A stretch of 64,000 nt of DNA from Stenogyne calaminthoides (taxonomy: Eukaryota > Streptophyta > Magnoliopsida > Lamiales > Lamiaceae), in NCBI GenBank assembly GCA_037126765.1, contig JBBCBC010000033.1, positions 7,516,085 through 7,580,084 of the forward strand, read 5' to 3'. The notes under the pieces were generated by a model. The model was not told where the DNA came from. It was given only the letters and a program-made list of their open reading frames with translations, and did no database searches. The first letter of the stretch is position 1, and each line of letters begins with the position of its first letter. Positions 46,118 through 58,500 of the stretch are shown here, one piece after another. A program made the position numbers and the translations under genes.

Positions 46118-48145
46118 GTCCTATGAATAAAATTCAACCAAATAAAATGCCTACACTAAATGTAATAGATGTTATCAGAAAATAAAAATGTACTAGATAT
46201 TTTCTTTGTATTCATATATATGTGATATTAAGAAGAATACATATCATGTAAACTTTCAAATTTCCTTTTAAAATAACTATTATACATATATTTTCTACAG
46301 AACGCAATTGACCCAACAACGTGATCAGATTCTTCAAAATAACACCTCCTAGGTTGAATACACAATACGTAATAAAATGGTCTTATGTAATACCGAGCTC
46401 TTGATTAAATAAGTATGTGAAGCAAAACATAATACTAAGGTTATATTGGCCATCAATAGCCCCCTAATACTTTAAAGTAAGCGTGGGCAAAATGGATTTG
46501 ATGAACGGAATCTCCTGTTACACATAATCAACATCTTTTTTACATTATCTATATGAATGATGCATAAAATGAACTTAAAAGAGAAGCAATGAGATGATAA
46601 ACGTTATTAATTCTACTACATACGTGTCATTCATCTAAGTTATGTAACAAAATATTTTACACCATTTCGTACCTTATATATAACATATGAAACATTGTTG
46701 ACATTTTTGGTCAAACACAATTTTCACTTATTGAAAAATAAATGGGGTTATGAAATTAGAAAAACTTTTAATGTATTGAATGGTAATACTCATACAAAGA
46801 AAGTGATCTATGATACATCATATTGCATCTATCGTGACTCAAACAAATAGGGCACATATTCAAAGTTCCTGTTTAAAAATATACTTAAGGTATCCTATTA
46901 TGTCTCTTAATAGGATCATAGAGTTCTCACTGTAGAATTAATTACACCTACACAAGGGTCATACTTTGTGTAACTTATTAATCCTCTAATATTTTTCAGT
47001 GTTTGTAAATATATTAGCGATTTATTTATCGGTGGATAATATTCTAGTTATTTGATTTATGTATTAGAAATATATAGTACGAATAAGCTTGCATGACCTC
47101 TTTTATTAAAAGAAATATATGGTTATGCATCACATTGTGTAATTACACTTTTGCATAATAAATGTAGACTACACAAGAGAGTGAAAGAACACTACCAAAA
47201 TTATATTTGTCAAACTTGTCCAAGAAAATGTTGGCAGAATATTTTTTAACTTGTCATATCTTTAACTAATCTCGCACTCACTTGCTCAACTTATTTAAAC
47301 ATGTAATTAAGGTTTCCATTCGTTTTGGCAAAATGCATTTAATGGTTCCTAATGTATTCACATTTATATAAGAGTTCTTAAAATTTTTAATACACTTTAT
47401 ATTTTTTTTCCTCTTAAAGAGGTGTGAAATCAATTTATATGTATTACAATATATTATATTAATTCATTAATGAGAGATGAGAACAACAAGTGGACAATTT
47501 AATATGAGAGGAGTTGCTATAACTCGTGGGCATCGGAGGCGTGGAATAAATTAATTTGAATTACAATATATAATTAATGAGAGGTGGGGTCCACGAACAA
47601 TTTAATAAAGGTGCCGTGACTCGTGGGCTTAGGAGATGTGGAATAAATTCAATTGTATTATAATATATATTACATTAATTCATTAACGAGGGGCGAGACC
47701 CAGCAATTGAAAATTTAATATGGGTAGAGACGCCCTCACTCATTGGCGTAGGAGGTATAGAATCATTTTATTTGTATTAAAATATATTACATTAATTCAT
47801 TAATGAGTTGTGGGGCCCAACAAGTGGTTAATTTAAAATAGGTGGAGTGGCCCTCACTCGTTCGTTTAGGAGGCGTGGAATCAATTCATATTCGTTACAA
47901 TATTTATATTATTTTATTAATGAGTGGTGGGACCCAACAAGTAGACAATTTAATATGAGTGGTGTTGCTTCACCCGTGATTTTAGAAGGTGTGGAATCAA
48001 TTTATATATATAACAATATATTATATTTGTTCATTAATTGGAGGTGGGGCCCAACAAGTGGACAATTTATAGTATGTCTTCTGTGAAACTTGTTCACAAT
48101 GAAATTGATTTCATGTATATTCACACGTGACCCTAAGTTAAACTT
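46118..48145 (+). repeat. array unit 6: spacer and promoter without a gene
   Basis: Spacer (46118-47414) and six promoter modules (47415-48072) are present. The unit then stops at CACACGTGACCCTAAGTT (about 48145), where unrelated AT-rich sequence begins. The proximal modules, TATA box and gene are missing. Within 46921-48145 it is more diverged from its left neighbours than they are from each other. Confidence 0.75.
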
Positions 48146-48254
48146 TTTTAAAAAAATTTAAACTATTAATTATATAGGTAAAAAAATTATTATTTTTAAT
48201 ACCAATCAATTTTTCACTAATCTTTCTTGTGAGTAATGATCTAGACCCCCACCC

Positions 48255-48640
48255 CTTTTATATTACTCCATCTCATATATTTTTAGTACTTATTCGATGT
48301 GGGATGGAGGTTTAGGTAGAATTTAGATTCACCTTCACTCTCTTTTATATTACTCCATCTCACATCTTTCTTAATATTTATTCAATGTGGGATGTGAGAT
48401 CCATAAAGTCCACCTACTCTCCCTTTTATATTACTTCATCTCACATCTTTTTTAATACTTATTCGATGTGGGATAGGAGATCCATAAAATCTACCTCCTC
48501 TCCCTTTTATATAACTTCATTTTACATTTTTTTCTAATACTTATTCGATGTGGGACAAATATTTTCCCCTTTTTATATTATTTTTTCTCTCACATTTCAT
48601 CTAATACTTATTCAATGTGGGACGAAATCTCTTTCTCAAG
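48255..48640. repeat. five-copy minisatellite with ATGTGGGA core
   Basis: Five degenerate direct repeats start at 48255, 48342, 48423, 48504 and 48569 (periods 87, 81, 81, 65). Each reads CTTTTATATTACTYCATCTC, CAC/TATTTTT, AATACTTATTCGATGTGGGA and a variable tail. It is not part of the snakin array. Origin unknown. Confidence 0.7.
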
Positions 48641-49546
48641 AAAATCAACACGTTTATATTATTTTTGTGGTTCAAGTTTGACTAATTTTAAAAAATAGTA
48701 AAATATAAAAAATATTAAAAACATAGACATAAATCATTTAAACGGTTGAACCGCCAGATTGAAACGGTCCGATCAGTTGAACCGCTGACCGCTGATTAGT
48801 CCGATTCAATCATCGGTTCGATTATGAAAATACTAAATGAACAAGCCACCGGATTTTGGGAAGAAGAAGCCACGAAAAAAGAAGAGATTGAGAGAAGGCT
48901 TGCAGCGTTAAATGACTGATAATAAATTTGAATTGGTCAATTGCCATGATTTAGGGACGTGAATATTTTTAATTTTTCAGTAAATCGAGGTTTGTTCAAT
49001 CACATTATGGTAAAAGCTATAATTAGGGAGCAGATTACCACTAAGTAATAAATTAGAGTATTTTATGAGATTTTACTATTTATATATATATATGAATTGA
49101 AATAAAAATCATTTGGGTTTTTTTTATAACGGTTCAACTAGTCGAACCAATAGCCTAGTGACCCAATTAATCATCCAGTTTGATAGCCTGTCCGGGTTTA
49201 AAACATTGCCCAAAACTATTTTTCTGTTTTAAAAAGCTTTTAAACTTTATAATTCTTGTTTCACAAGGCTCATTTTTTCAAGTCCGTTAGACATGTTTTT
49301 TTTTTTTAGTTTGATCTGAATATAATAACATTGAAATTGGGCTAACTTGTTATATTTTAACGGAAAACATTAAGCTGATTTAAAAAAATTATTTAATTTC
49401 CATTACCAAGGACCTCATAAACAAAAATAGTATAATTTAAAAGGTTTTTTAAAACAAAAGTAATTGAGGTACCTTTCAAAACAAAAGTTTATAATTTATT
49501 GTTCTTTTAATTGCATTATGTCTTTAATTTATGAGTGGATTACTAC
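48641..49546. other. AT-rich stretch, probable old transposon debris
   Basis: No gene. Two stretches, 48735-48830 and 49125-49200, carry related GGTTGAACCG / CGGTTCAACTAGTCGAACC motifs in opposite orientation about 330 bases apart, as the ends of a small DNA transposon might. The rest is featureless. Confidence 0.35.
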
Positions 49547-50714
49547 TAGGTGCAAATCCAAGACCATTTATTACAAATAGGTACTATCTTTTTAAAATAT
49601 TTCTAAGAGGTTCAAAATGATATTTGTAATGATTTTAGTGCTCTTAATGAGTCCTTTTTCTATTTCTCTCTTCTACCGTAAAAATTACTACTCCCAATGC
49701 ACCTACTACCAGTTAAATCAGTCCCAACCAAACTCCACCTTTCTTCCTCCATTTTCCGGATGCATCCTTTTCAATATAGCTGGTTGGATTTTTATAATAT
49801 TTCATTCACTATGTTTTGCAAAAATTTACATATTTTGACATGCACCAATGCACGAATACATGAACATATGCACGAAAACATGAACATATGCATACAAATC
49901 GAAAAAACAAACCCAAAATCACAGCAGATCCATCTTCATCTTTATCCACCATCTTCTTCCACTATGTAAGCCCAGAAAGTTCAAATGTCCACCATGTTTT
50001 TATGGCATCTTTAGAACAGAGTTACAATTTTGCCGCTATAACCAAATACACATCATCCATAGTTCAAGTCTCAACTGCTCTCCTTTTAGTACAAAAATAG
50101 ATATGCCTTTAACCCAAATCTCATATCCATGAAGAAATTTCAAATTTTCAAATAAAAAATACAACCCAGAAACGAAAATGAAAGAAGCAACCCATTAACA
50201 CAAAAAACCCAATAAAAACTCTTCGGAACTGCTCATCGGAACTCTTCGCTGCTCCGGTGGTGGAGACAAACATATCTGTAAAAATAATAAACCCCAAAAT
50301 CACATATCTACAGGCGCGGTGGCGACAACAGGTGGTTGTGGAGGTAGCGCCACCACCTAGAATAAATTTGAATCGCGCGGCGGCGACGCGCCTGACTTCA
50401 CATCCTCTCCACCAACAACAAAGTACGACGCGTTCATTGGGCCGCGTGGTGGCGGCAGCGGCGGTTGGGGGAGGGACGGCAGCGAGAATTATTAAAGGTG
50501 GGGGGTTAAGATTCAAAATATGGTGGGGGCTGGGGATTGTTGTTTTGAGTGAGACAGAAAGAGAGAAAAGAGAAGTGGGGGAGTGGGCTGAAGCCGTGTT
50601 TTTTTATTTTTAATGAGCGTTGGGGGCATAATTGTCTTATTATACAGATTTTCACTTAATAGTAACGACTTTTCTTTGGACCTATTAGTAATAGGTCTTG
50701 AAATCTTGAACCTA
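49547..50714. mobile_element. possible TIR DNA transposon with a GC-rich island
   Basis: The ends TAGGTGCAAATCCAAGACC (49547) and, on the opposite strand from 50714, TAGGTTCAAGATTTCAAGACC form imperfect terminal inverted repeats that continue through ATTxxTAATAGGT for about 40 bases. No clear target duplication. Inside, 50310-50500 is strongly GC-rich (GGCGGCGACGCG; GGTGGCGGCAGCGGCGG) in an otherwise AT-rich region. It looks like a captured gene promoter or first exon, with a CT-rich leader on the minus strand (50600-50520). No transposase is visible, so it would be non-autonomous. Confidence 0.35.
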
Positions 50715-50869
50715 ATAACAATTTTCTCTTAGCTTATTATATTATTGTTTCAAAGCAAAGCCAACACAGTTAATGCTTATGTTGCAATTAAAGAATCAAT
50801 AACAAAATTATTATAAAGTCTTAAAGAATTTCATCTTATTTAAAAGTCCGTACTTTAAGAGGAGTAAAG

Positions 50870-51372
50870 TTTTTTGTGAAATTTATTCACCGTAAAACTG
50901 ATTTGATATTTACGGATGTGATTTTGTAGTTATCACGGCTAATACTATTTTGCAGTATAAATTATTTAGTTCAATTATCACTACTAATATCCATTTTTAT
51001 ATAAATCATACCCTTCGGTTTAAGAGTAATAAGTTTTCGGTACTACTAAGTCATACCCTTCAGTTATCACAACTAATACCCTTTAATAATATAAGTCATA
51101 TCCTTATCCAATTTCATATATTCCCTTGTGTGAAACTTGTATATTGTATATTATTTCCTTATAGAGAGATATGAAATCAATTTATATTATTGCAGTATAT
51201 TATATTAATTCATTAATAAGAGGTGGAGCCTAATAAGTAGATAATTTAATATGAGAGGAGTTGTCATCACTCGTGGGCTTCGGAGGTATGGAATCAATTA
51301 ATTTGTATTACAACATATAATTAATGAGAAATGGGGTCCATGAATTATTTAATAAAGGTGGGAGTTACACTG
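50870..51372 (+). promoter_or_regulatory. array unit 7, detached promoter modules
   Basis: Resembles unit promoters but in a different order: first the part normally after the sixth module (GTGAAATTTATTCACC, TATCAC tracts, CCCTTGTG), then the first modules (from 51170). It is more diverged than the other units. It stops at GGGAGTTACACTG where the solo LTR (51373-61722) is inserted and goes on at 61723. Confidence 0.55.
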
Positions 51373-51376
51373 TGTC

Positions 51377-53071
51377 TGTTGGGGTTATACTGAAAAGTAT
51401 GTTTTTACTTTGTATAATCAAACTGAAGTTTCTTATTTATTTACTGAAATAAATTATTTAATCACTGTTGCATTAAATATGAATAAATGTTATATATATT
51501 TATTGCAAACCCGTTCGATAAGACAGTACGTATTACGTTGTAGTTAATTTGGTGATACCCGATCACTGAAGATCAAATTAACAGCCCTCGTAATTAAGTA
51601 AAAATTCACAACCCAGATGGAAATGAACGAACCATCATGAACGGTTGAAGTGTAAGACCCAGATTGGTCTGTCTTGACCAAGGGATCACACTAGCGCATT
51701 TAGGTGCGCTGAATGAGGACTTACAGGAGGACAAATTCTTCGGTACAGAATATACAAGAATTAGACCTCAGTGGTGCGTTGTTTCTTAATCTCCGTCCCT
51801 TAAATAGGATCGTGTGAAATTAATAACTATTGCTTTGACTTATGATGGGAAGAGAGTCAATGCGATTCGATACCTTATATCTTGGGCAATATTATTAATT
51901 ACATGACGATTGCTAACAATTAATACGGAGAATCGCGTGCAAGTACGTCTTGCTTGATTTGTCCCCTTTGTGGGCTCATATCCTTTATCATGTCAAATCT
52001 TGCAAGTGGAAATTTATTTCCGGCATGGATAATAATGTTGAGTTGTCTTTACTCCAAGGACAAAGATATTAATTAATATAAAGCTTGTTCAGTGGCTTAA
52101 TTAATTAATGGACTACGATAATCTTAAAGGCGGGAAATAATGACCGGGAGCCATATTATATGTGAAATCGTAATATGGGTTAAGATGGATAGTTCAATAT
52201 TAATTTTATAGTGGAGTAAATTAATATTAATGGACTTGAATAATATTTGGCCGAAAATATTAAAGCTTCATAGTCCATTGGAGGTCCAATCTTAATTCTC
52301 CTAAAGGCCCCCCAAATAGCCCAAAATAAAGTCCAATTAATGAGAGAGAGAAGAAAATATTCTTGTTATATTTCCAAGTGTAATTTTTGAAAATCTTGTC
52401 TATTAAAAGAAGAAAATATTGTCTTGATTTTCTTGTAGATATTTTATGGAAAGAGATAATTATTGTAGGAATACATAATTATCCCATAAATTCAAGAAGT
52501 CAAATCTTGACTCATTTAGTAGTGTAAATTTTCGAAAATATAGGTAGAAGAGGGGAAAGAGATTTTTATGGAAAATTTAATTAAGGAGAAAAGAATATAG
52601 GAGATATATTCAAGATTTTTTGGAGACCAAGAAAGATTTTCTTCCTTGTTTTCCTAGCCATTTTTTTTACCCCCCTCCTCCCTATTTATAGGGGATGGGC
52701 TCTTCATTCCCAAGTGCAATTCCATGTGTTGGAAATATTATAAATCCACAAAGGTGGTAGCAAAATATTTAATTTCTCTCCCATTAAAATCGTTCGTTGA
52801 AATCTTCCCATCGGATAGAGTTCGTGGACTTTGGGGATATATTTGGGAAGACTCTTGGGTTGATTCATCTGTTTGATTCTTCAAGAGGTTAGTAATTATG
52901 TAACCCCTAGTTCCGCATGTTTAGGATTTACGTGAATTATGTGTACGCATGTTGTTTATTATTATGTTGAATTGATGTAGGATTAATTAATGTTAGTAAT
53001 TAACTATTTAATTTAAATATGTATTTAAATAATCACCTCGAATAGATCCGAGCACCCCGATTTTCCCAACA
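51377..53071 (+). repeat. 5' LTR (1,695 bp)
   Basis: Begins TGTTGGGGTTATACTG and ends TTTTCCCAACA. It has the direct partner 58886-60582. CTATTTATAGGG near 52682 may be the TATA box. Confidence 0.9.
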
Positions 53072-53073
53072 AC

Positions 53074-53085
53074 TGGTATCAGAGC
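53074..53085 (+). other. primer binding site
   Basis: TGGTATCAGAGC, the standard initiator-tRNA-Met complement, two bases after the 5' LTR. Confidence 0.88.
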
Positions 53086-54632
53086 TCTGGTTTCGAGCTC
53101 TTATTTTTTAATTGTTATTTAAATTGTTGTACATTAAATTGAAATTGGATAGTAGAATTGCTAAATCTGTTTTGCAGGTATCCAATTGTCATGGTATTTA
53201 ATGTGTTTATTTTCATGCGTATGAATGAATGATTTTTAATTCGACTCGTTCGGATTTGTTTTTCTCGTGAGAAAATCCACGAGTAGATTAGGCTATTTGA
53301 TTTGTTTAATGTAATAGACTAGTCTAGATTTAAGGTATTTATTTTTTGTTAAATAAATTGTAACCTGATCAAAGACGGAGACGAAGTTAAAGACGGATCC
53401 GAACCGTGACGTGGGCGGCGTGTGCGCCGTAAAACGTGTTGGGGAGGCACGCTACGGGCGCGGACGACGCCAAGACGCGACGCCTAAAGCGCTAGGCGCC
53501 AAGGCGGATCGGCCGAGGCGGGATGCCGAGCTTAGGCCGAGGCGTAGCCGCCGAGACGGATCGCCGAAGCGGCCAAGGATGCGAGGCGAAGCCGCCGAGG
53601 CTTCCTATAAAGACACGCCGGTTGGCGATAAAGGCCAGTGCCCTTAGCAAGACGTTTAAACGCGCTCCGTTCTAAGTATGTTTTGATGATTAATTTGTTT
53701 TCGGCGGATGCGGGCATCCGGCGAAAGCATCATGAATAAATTCCAAAAGGAAGATTATGAATTATTAAGCCGCTTGAAGCGTGGCGTTCAAGATGGAGTT
53801 CTCTTGAGACGAACTAGTGGGAGAAATTCAAGACGACATTTCTTCAAAACCAAGCCAAAGAAAAAATCAAACCATGACAGTTGGATAATTTGTGCTCAAT
53901 GTGTTTATTTTACGCTTTTATTTGATTTACTTTTGTTGTATTTTCTTGTGCTTTATTTAATTTGTTTAAATGTGTTTGCATGAGAATTGCCCAAACGGTT
54001 AAGAAAGAAAAAAAAAATATCAAATTGAAAAAAATTACTAAGTATGTTTTGATGATTAATTTGTTTTGATACAAATTGAGGAACAATTGCAAATGAATAA
54101 TCAAAAAGTTCTTTTGACCTCCATGATTTATTTATTTGTGAAATCTTTTTGGAGAAATTCCCTCATACGGGGACGGTCAAAAGATAGCTTTCACATGAAT
54201 AAATTCCCAAAAGGATGATTATGAATTATTATTAGTGGAGGATTTATGACCTCCCACGAGGCTCGATCAAAGCGAAAGTAATAATTTCGTATTTAATCAT
54301 GATTATTACTTAGGTATAAAATTGATATTCATATACTTCTCAAGTCCTCGTCAATTTTATATTGGTCAAGGGGAGTCCTTTGGAGACGACGATTAATTTT
54401 TTTTAAATTAAAGGTTTGTAAATCTTGTTTCTTGTTTGTAACCCGCTTGAATGTGATTTAAATGATGACCTCCCACGAGGCTCATTCAGATCTACTATTT
54501 TTGAGATGTTGGGTAAGATGCATGTTCATATTTTTTTTGAGATTTTAATATGAATCATGTGATCGAATTGTGTGGTTTAATTTTGTGTTGATCTGGATAT
54601 TGATACAAAATATATGTTTATTTCAGTTCATC
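53086..54632 (+). other. untranslated leader with GC-rich block and repeats
   Basis: 53400-53640 is a GC-rich block with repeated GCCGAGGCG and GCCGAAGCGG units in a leader that is otherwise AT-rich. Further on, TAAGTATGTTTTGATGATTA occurs at both 53674 and 54038, and ATGAATAAATTCC...GATTATGAATTATTA at both 53731 and 54198, so part of the leader is duplicated. No gene supported. Confidence 0.55.
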
Positions 54633-55515
54633 ATGTCGCAACCTTTTAATCTGTTGTTCAATATACTGAAAGATAACCTCCTCCTGGAGAAAACTTTGTT
54701 GATTGTCCTCCTCAACAAAAGCGGGGTGAAGAATGACAAAGCCATAAATCGGGTTCTTACTACACCCAAAACCTTAAAAAGCCATCTCGACGAGTCAACC
54801 AAAACGGTTAAGAAAGAATATGATAACTGGGAGCGTTCTAACGAAATGGCAAAGTGTAGCATCCGGCTTCAATGTCAGATGTGTAGCAACACCAACACCA
54901 AAATGTTGAGACCGCTGCGGAAATCATGGTCAATCTTAAAGTTATGTTTCAACATCGAAACAGGTGTGGCTTGGCAAGATCACCATGAGGGACATGCTCT
55001 CTATGAAAATGGTGGAGGGAACAACCGAAGGGAACATGTTCTCGGATGATGGCTCACCTCAACAAACTCGAGGTGCTTTGGAGTGAATATGACATCGAGA
55101 CCCAGATCGATTTCATACTTCATTCCGCCCAAGAGCTTTGAGCGATTCAGTCAATTATCAAATGAATAATCAAAAGTTCACTTTTGTCCGATCTCATTGT
55201 TTTGATCAAGTTATAAAAGCTCTTGTCTCTATCAAGGAATTTTAGGAGAGAGCAAATCAAGCTTTAGAAAAAGAAGTTGGGCCGCCGTCCTCTTCTTCTA
55301 GGCCAAAGGGAGGAGGAGGGAAGGAAGTCCAAAAGAAACATTTAAAAACCAAACTAACTCGAGTGTTGCCAAAGACAAAGGAAAGGTGAAGAGGGATGGT
55401 GGAGCAAAGAATCCAGCTAAGGGGAAGTGCTTCAACTGCGGTGAAAAGGGACATTGGAGGTCGGCCTGTTCCAAACTCAAAAGGAATGGAAAGAAAGGTA
55501 ATTCACACTCATAGT
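54633..55515 (+). pseudogene. copia gag with CCHC zinc knuckle, broken
   Basis: The start is MSQPFNLLFNILKDN at 54633, matching a copia gag N-terminus. The frame stays open to 55049 but the later residues are degenerate. The zinc knuckle (C-x2-C-x4-H-x4-C; CFNCGEKGHWRSAC) at 55428-55469 is intact in another frame. 55145-55260 holds sequence that seems out of place, including a stretch that also occurs in the RT region at 57615. Confidence 0.75.
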
Positions 55516-55539
55516 TGTTGAAACTTGTTTGGCGGAGTA

Positions 55540-58500
55540 TGCTACCCATTCGTGGTTATTGGATACGGGATCCACTAATCATGTATGTTTCACATTGCAG
55601 GGTTTCAAGCAGACCGACGACTAAGTGAGAGTGATATCCTCATCACGCTAGGCGATGCTACGCGAGTGGCAGCTAAAGCAGTAGGAGAAGTGCACCTGTC
55701 CTTTGGAGACAAGACGTTAATTTTAAGAGATGTTCTTTATGTTCATGTTTTTCGAAAAAACCTTATTTCTATTTCTAAGTATGCTTTGTTTATCGATGGA
55801 TATTCATTCAATAAATTATTTTTTAATAAAGATATTCTTTTTTTTCATAATGATGTGATTATCTATCGTGGAACTTTGAGGAACAATCTCTATATTATTA
55901 ACTGTGCACATCACTCACAAAATGAATCCTATAACACATCTACTATTTCTTGTAAACGAAAGCGCTCAGCTGACGTGAATGAGACACTTCTTTGGCACCT
56001 AAGATTAGGTCATATTAACCCAAAAAGAAGATTCAAAGGTTGGTGAAAGATGGTTCTTTGGGGTCTCTCCAAATTGAGCCATTTCCGACTTGCGAATCTT
56101 GTTTGGAAGGTAAAATGACCAAGAGGGCATTTGGAGCCAAGGGGCTTAGAGCTAAAGAAGTGTTAGAAATCATTCACACCGATGTGTGTGCTCCAATGCA
56201 AATCAAAGCTAGAGGTGGCTACGAGTATTTCGTTACTTTTATCGATGATTATATTGACGCTATTTACGGATACATTTTCCCAATGAAGCATAAACTGAGA
56301 CCTTTGATAAATTCAAAGAATTTAAGGCTCAAGCAAATGAATCATAAGGAAAAAGTATCAAGTTTTACGATCCGATCGTGGAGGCGAATACCTTGTATTG
56401 AATGATGAATTTTTGAACTACCTATCTCTTATTCAAACCAAAAGTAGGGATCCCAATCGATCGCACCAAGACCCGGAAATCTTGCCCCTCAACAAAAACG
56501 GGATTGCGTAATGAAGGAATATAACGCTTTTAGAAATGGTAAGGTCAATGATGAGTTATGAATGAATTTACCAAAATTGTTATTTTGAAGGGGTTACGAT
56601 TAGAAACAATAAAATTTTTATTTCGAACCTAGTGCCACCCAAATCAATTTACCTAAAACCCCAATAGAGAGAAGTGGTAGATGGCGCAAGCCCGGTTCGG
56701 ACACATGAGGAGATTTGGGTGTGTAAAGAGAAAAGATACTTTCTAGACAAGGAAGGTAAATTGGATGCAGGTTGATTAAGATCAGGAATCGTAATTAAGG
56801 ATGTTCATAAGGAACTAAAGGATGCATGTTCTATGGTCCCGAAGATCAAAAGGTGGTAATCAGTACTCACTTAAGATTTTTGGAAGAAGACTATATGAAC
56901 AAAAAAGCCTAGAAGTGAAATTACCTTAGAAGAACTTAGGGGCCAACTCCATTGTGAAATCGTACATGTTTCCAAAAATGACATACCAAATGTCACGCCC
57001 ACGCAAACCGGAACCTCATCGTAGGGGAGGGTTATCAGAAAACCCGAGAGATTCTTGGGGATCGGAGAGTCTTCGGACTTGATCTCCACAGAAGAATCAG
57101 ATCCATGGTCCTACAATGAGGCGATCCAAGACAAAGATGCTCAATCTTGGCGGATTAAAAGAATGGAAGCCGAGATGGGTTCAATGGATCACAACAAGGT
57201 GTGGGAAAGCTAGTCGAACCACTTGATGGGGTAAAACCCATCGGATGCAAGTGGGTATACAAGAGAAAAGGGGACCGGATGGAAGGGTTGAAACCTTCAA
57301 AGCAAGACTTATGGCTAATTAAAATATTGAAAAAGGGTACACTCGAAAGAAGGGATCGATTATGAGGAAACCTTTTCGCCTAGAAGTCATGCTCAAGTCC
57401 ATCCGCGATTCTCTTGTCGATTCTTAATGCTTAAGATCTAGACTTTGAGATCTCGGCAAATGGACGCCAAGATTTCTCCTAAATGGAAATCTTGACGAAG
57501 AAATCTATATGCAACAACCTGAAGGCTTCATTGAAAAGGGACAAGAGCATCTGGTTTGCAAGCTCAGGAAGTCCATTTATGGACTGAAGCAAGCATCCCG
57601 AGCTTGGAATCAGTGTTTTGATCAAGTTATAAAATCCTACGGATTCTATCAAAATGAATTTGAAAGTTGTGTCTATAAAAAGCGTGACAGAACTGCATTG
57701 GTATTTTTGGTACTATACGTGGACGACATTACGCACCTTTTTTTTCATCGGAAAACGATGTAAAGGTGTTATCAGACGTAAGGGCATGGCTGTCAAAACA
57801 GTTCGATATGAAGGACTTAGGGGAAGCCGGTCACATCCTAGGGATCAAGTTCGCTCGAGATCGTAGGAAAAGAATGATCGGACTTTCGCAAGCCTCATAC
57901 ATAAACACTATTTTGAAGCGCTTCAGCATGCAGGATTCCAAGAAAGGTTTTGTGCCCTACAAACACGAAGTCCATCTATCCAAAGAGATGTGTCCCAAGA
58001 CATAGAAAGAGATAGATGACATGAAGGGCATCCCTTATGCTTCGGCTGTGGGAAGCCTCATGTATGCAATGTTGTGTAAGAAGCTCAAGAGACCGGATAA
58101 AAGAATTGAATTTGATAACAATCCAATTTAATCGATTAAAGATTGTCGTAGGCATGGTGGCAAGATATCAAAGTAACCAGGAAAGAGCATTGATTGGAAT
58201 AAAGGATTATAATTTTAGTAAAGAAACATTGAAGCACTGAAAAGGACACGGGATAGAATGTTGGTTTACAAGTTAGACAGTCTGATCCCCATCGGTTACA
58301 CGGACTCGGATTTCCAATCAGACATTGACTCCAGAAAGTCTACCTCGGGTAGTGTGTTCTGCATGGGGGAGGAGCCATGACATGGAGAAGCGTAAAATAG
58401 AAATGCATCGCTGATTCTACCATGGAAGTCGAGTACGTCGCTGCTTGTGAAGCAGTGAAGGAAGCGGTTTGGCTCAAGAACTTCCTGGTGGACTTGGACG

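Larger units (their letters stand above)
40642..46920 (+). repeat. near-identical 3,070 bp tandem duplication
   Basis: 40642-43850 matches 43712-46920 at a fixed offset of 3,070 bases. I noticed only about half a dozen single-base differences across ~3.1 kb (for example 40972/44042, 41187/44257, 41607/44677 and 42930/46000) plus two next to the left edge. Each copy holds promoter modules, a pseudogene and spacer. Divergence from the next unit rises sharply after 46920. This is the youngest duplication in the array. Confidence 0.88.

Noticed and set aside
49617..49969. Two short frames as small membrane proteins
   Set aside because: Hydrophobicity follows from T-rich composition; no homologous copy to test conservation.
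50148..50613. Overlapping open frames on both strands as a gene
   Set aside because: Open frames in GC-rich low-complexity DNA are expected by chance; no domain and no start or splice support.
53411..53647. 78 aa Arg-rich protein in the GC-rich block
   Set aside because: Low-complexity translation of GCCGAGGCG repeats, in an untranslated leader.
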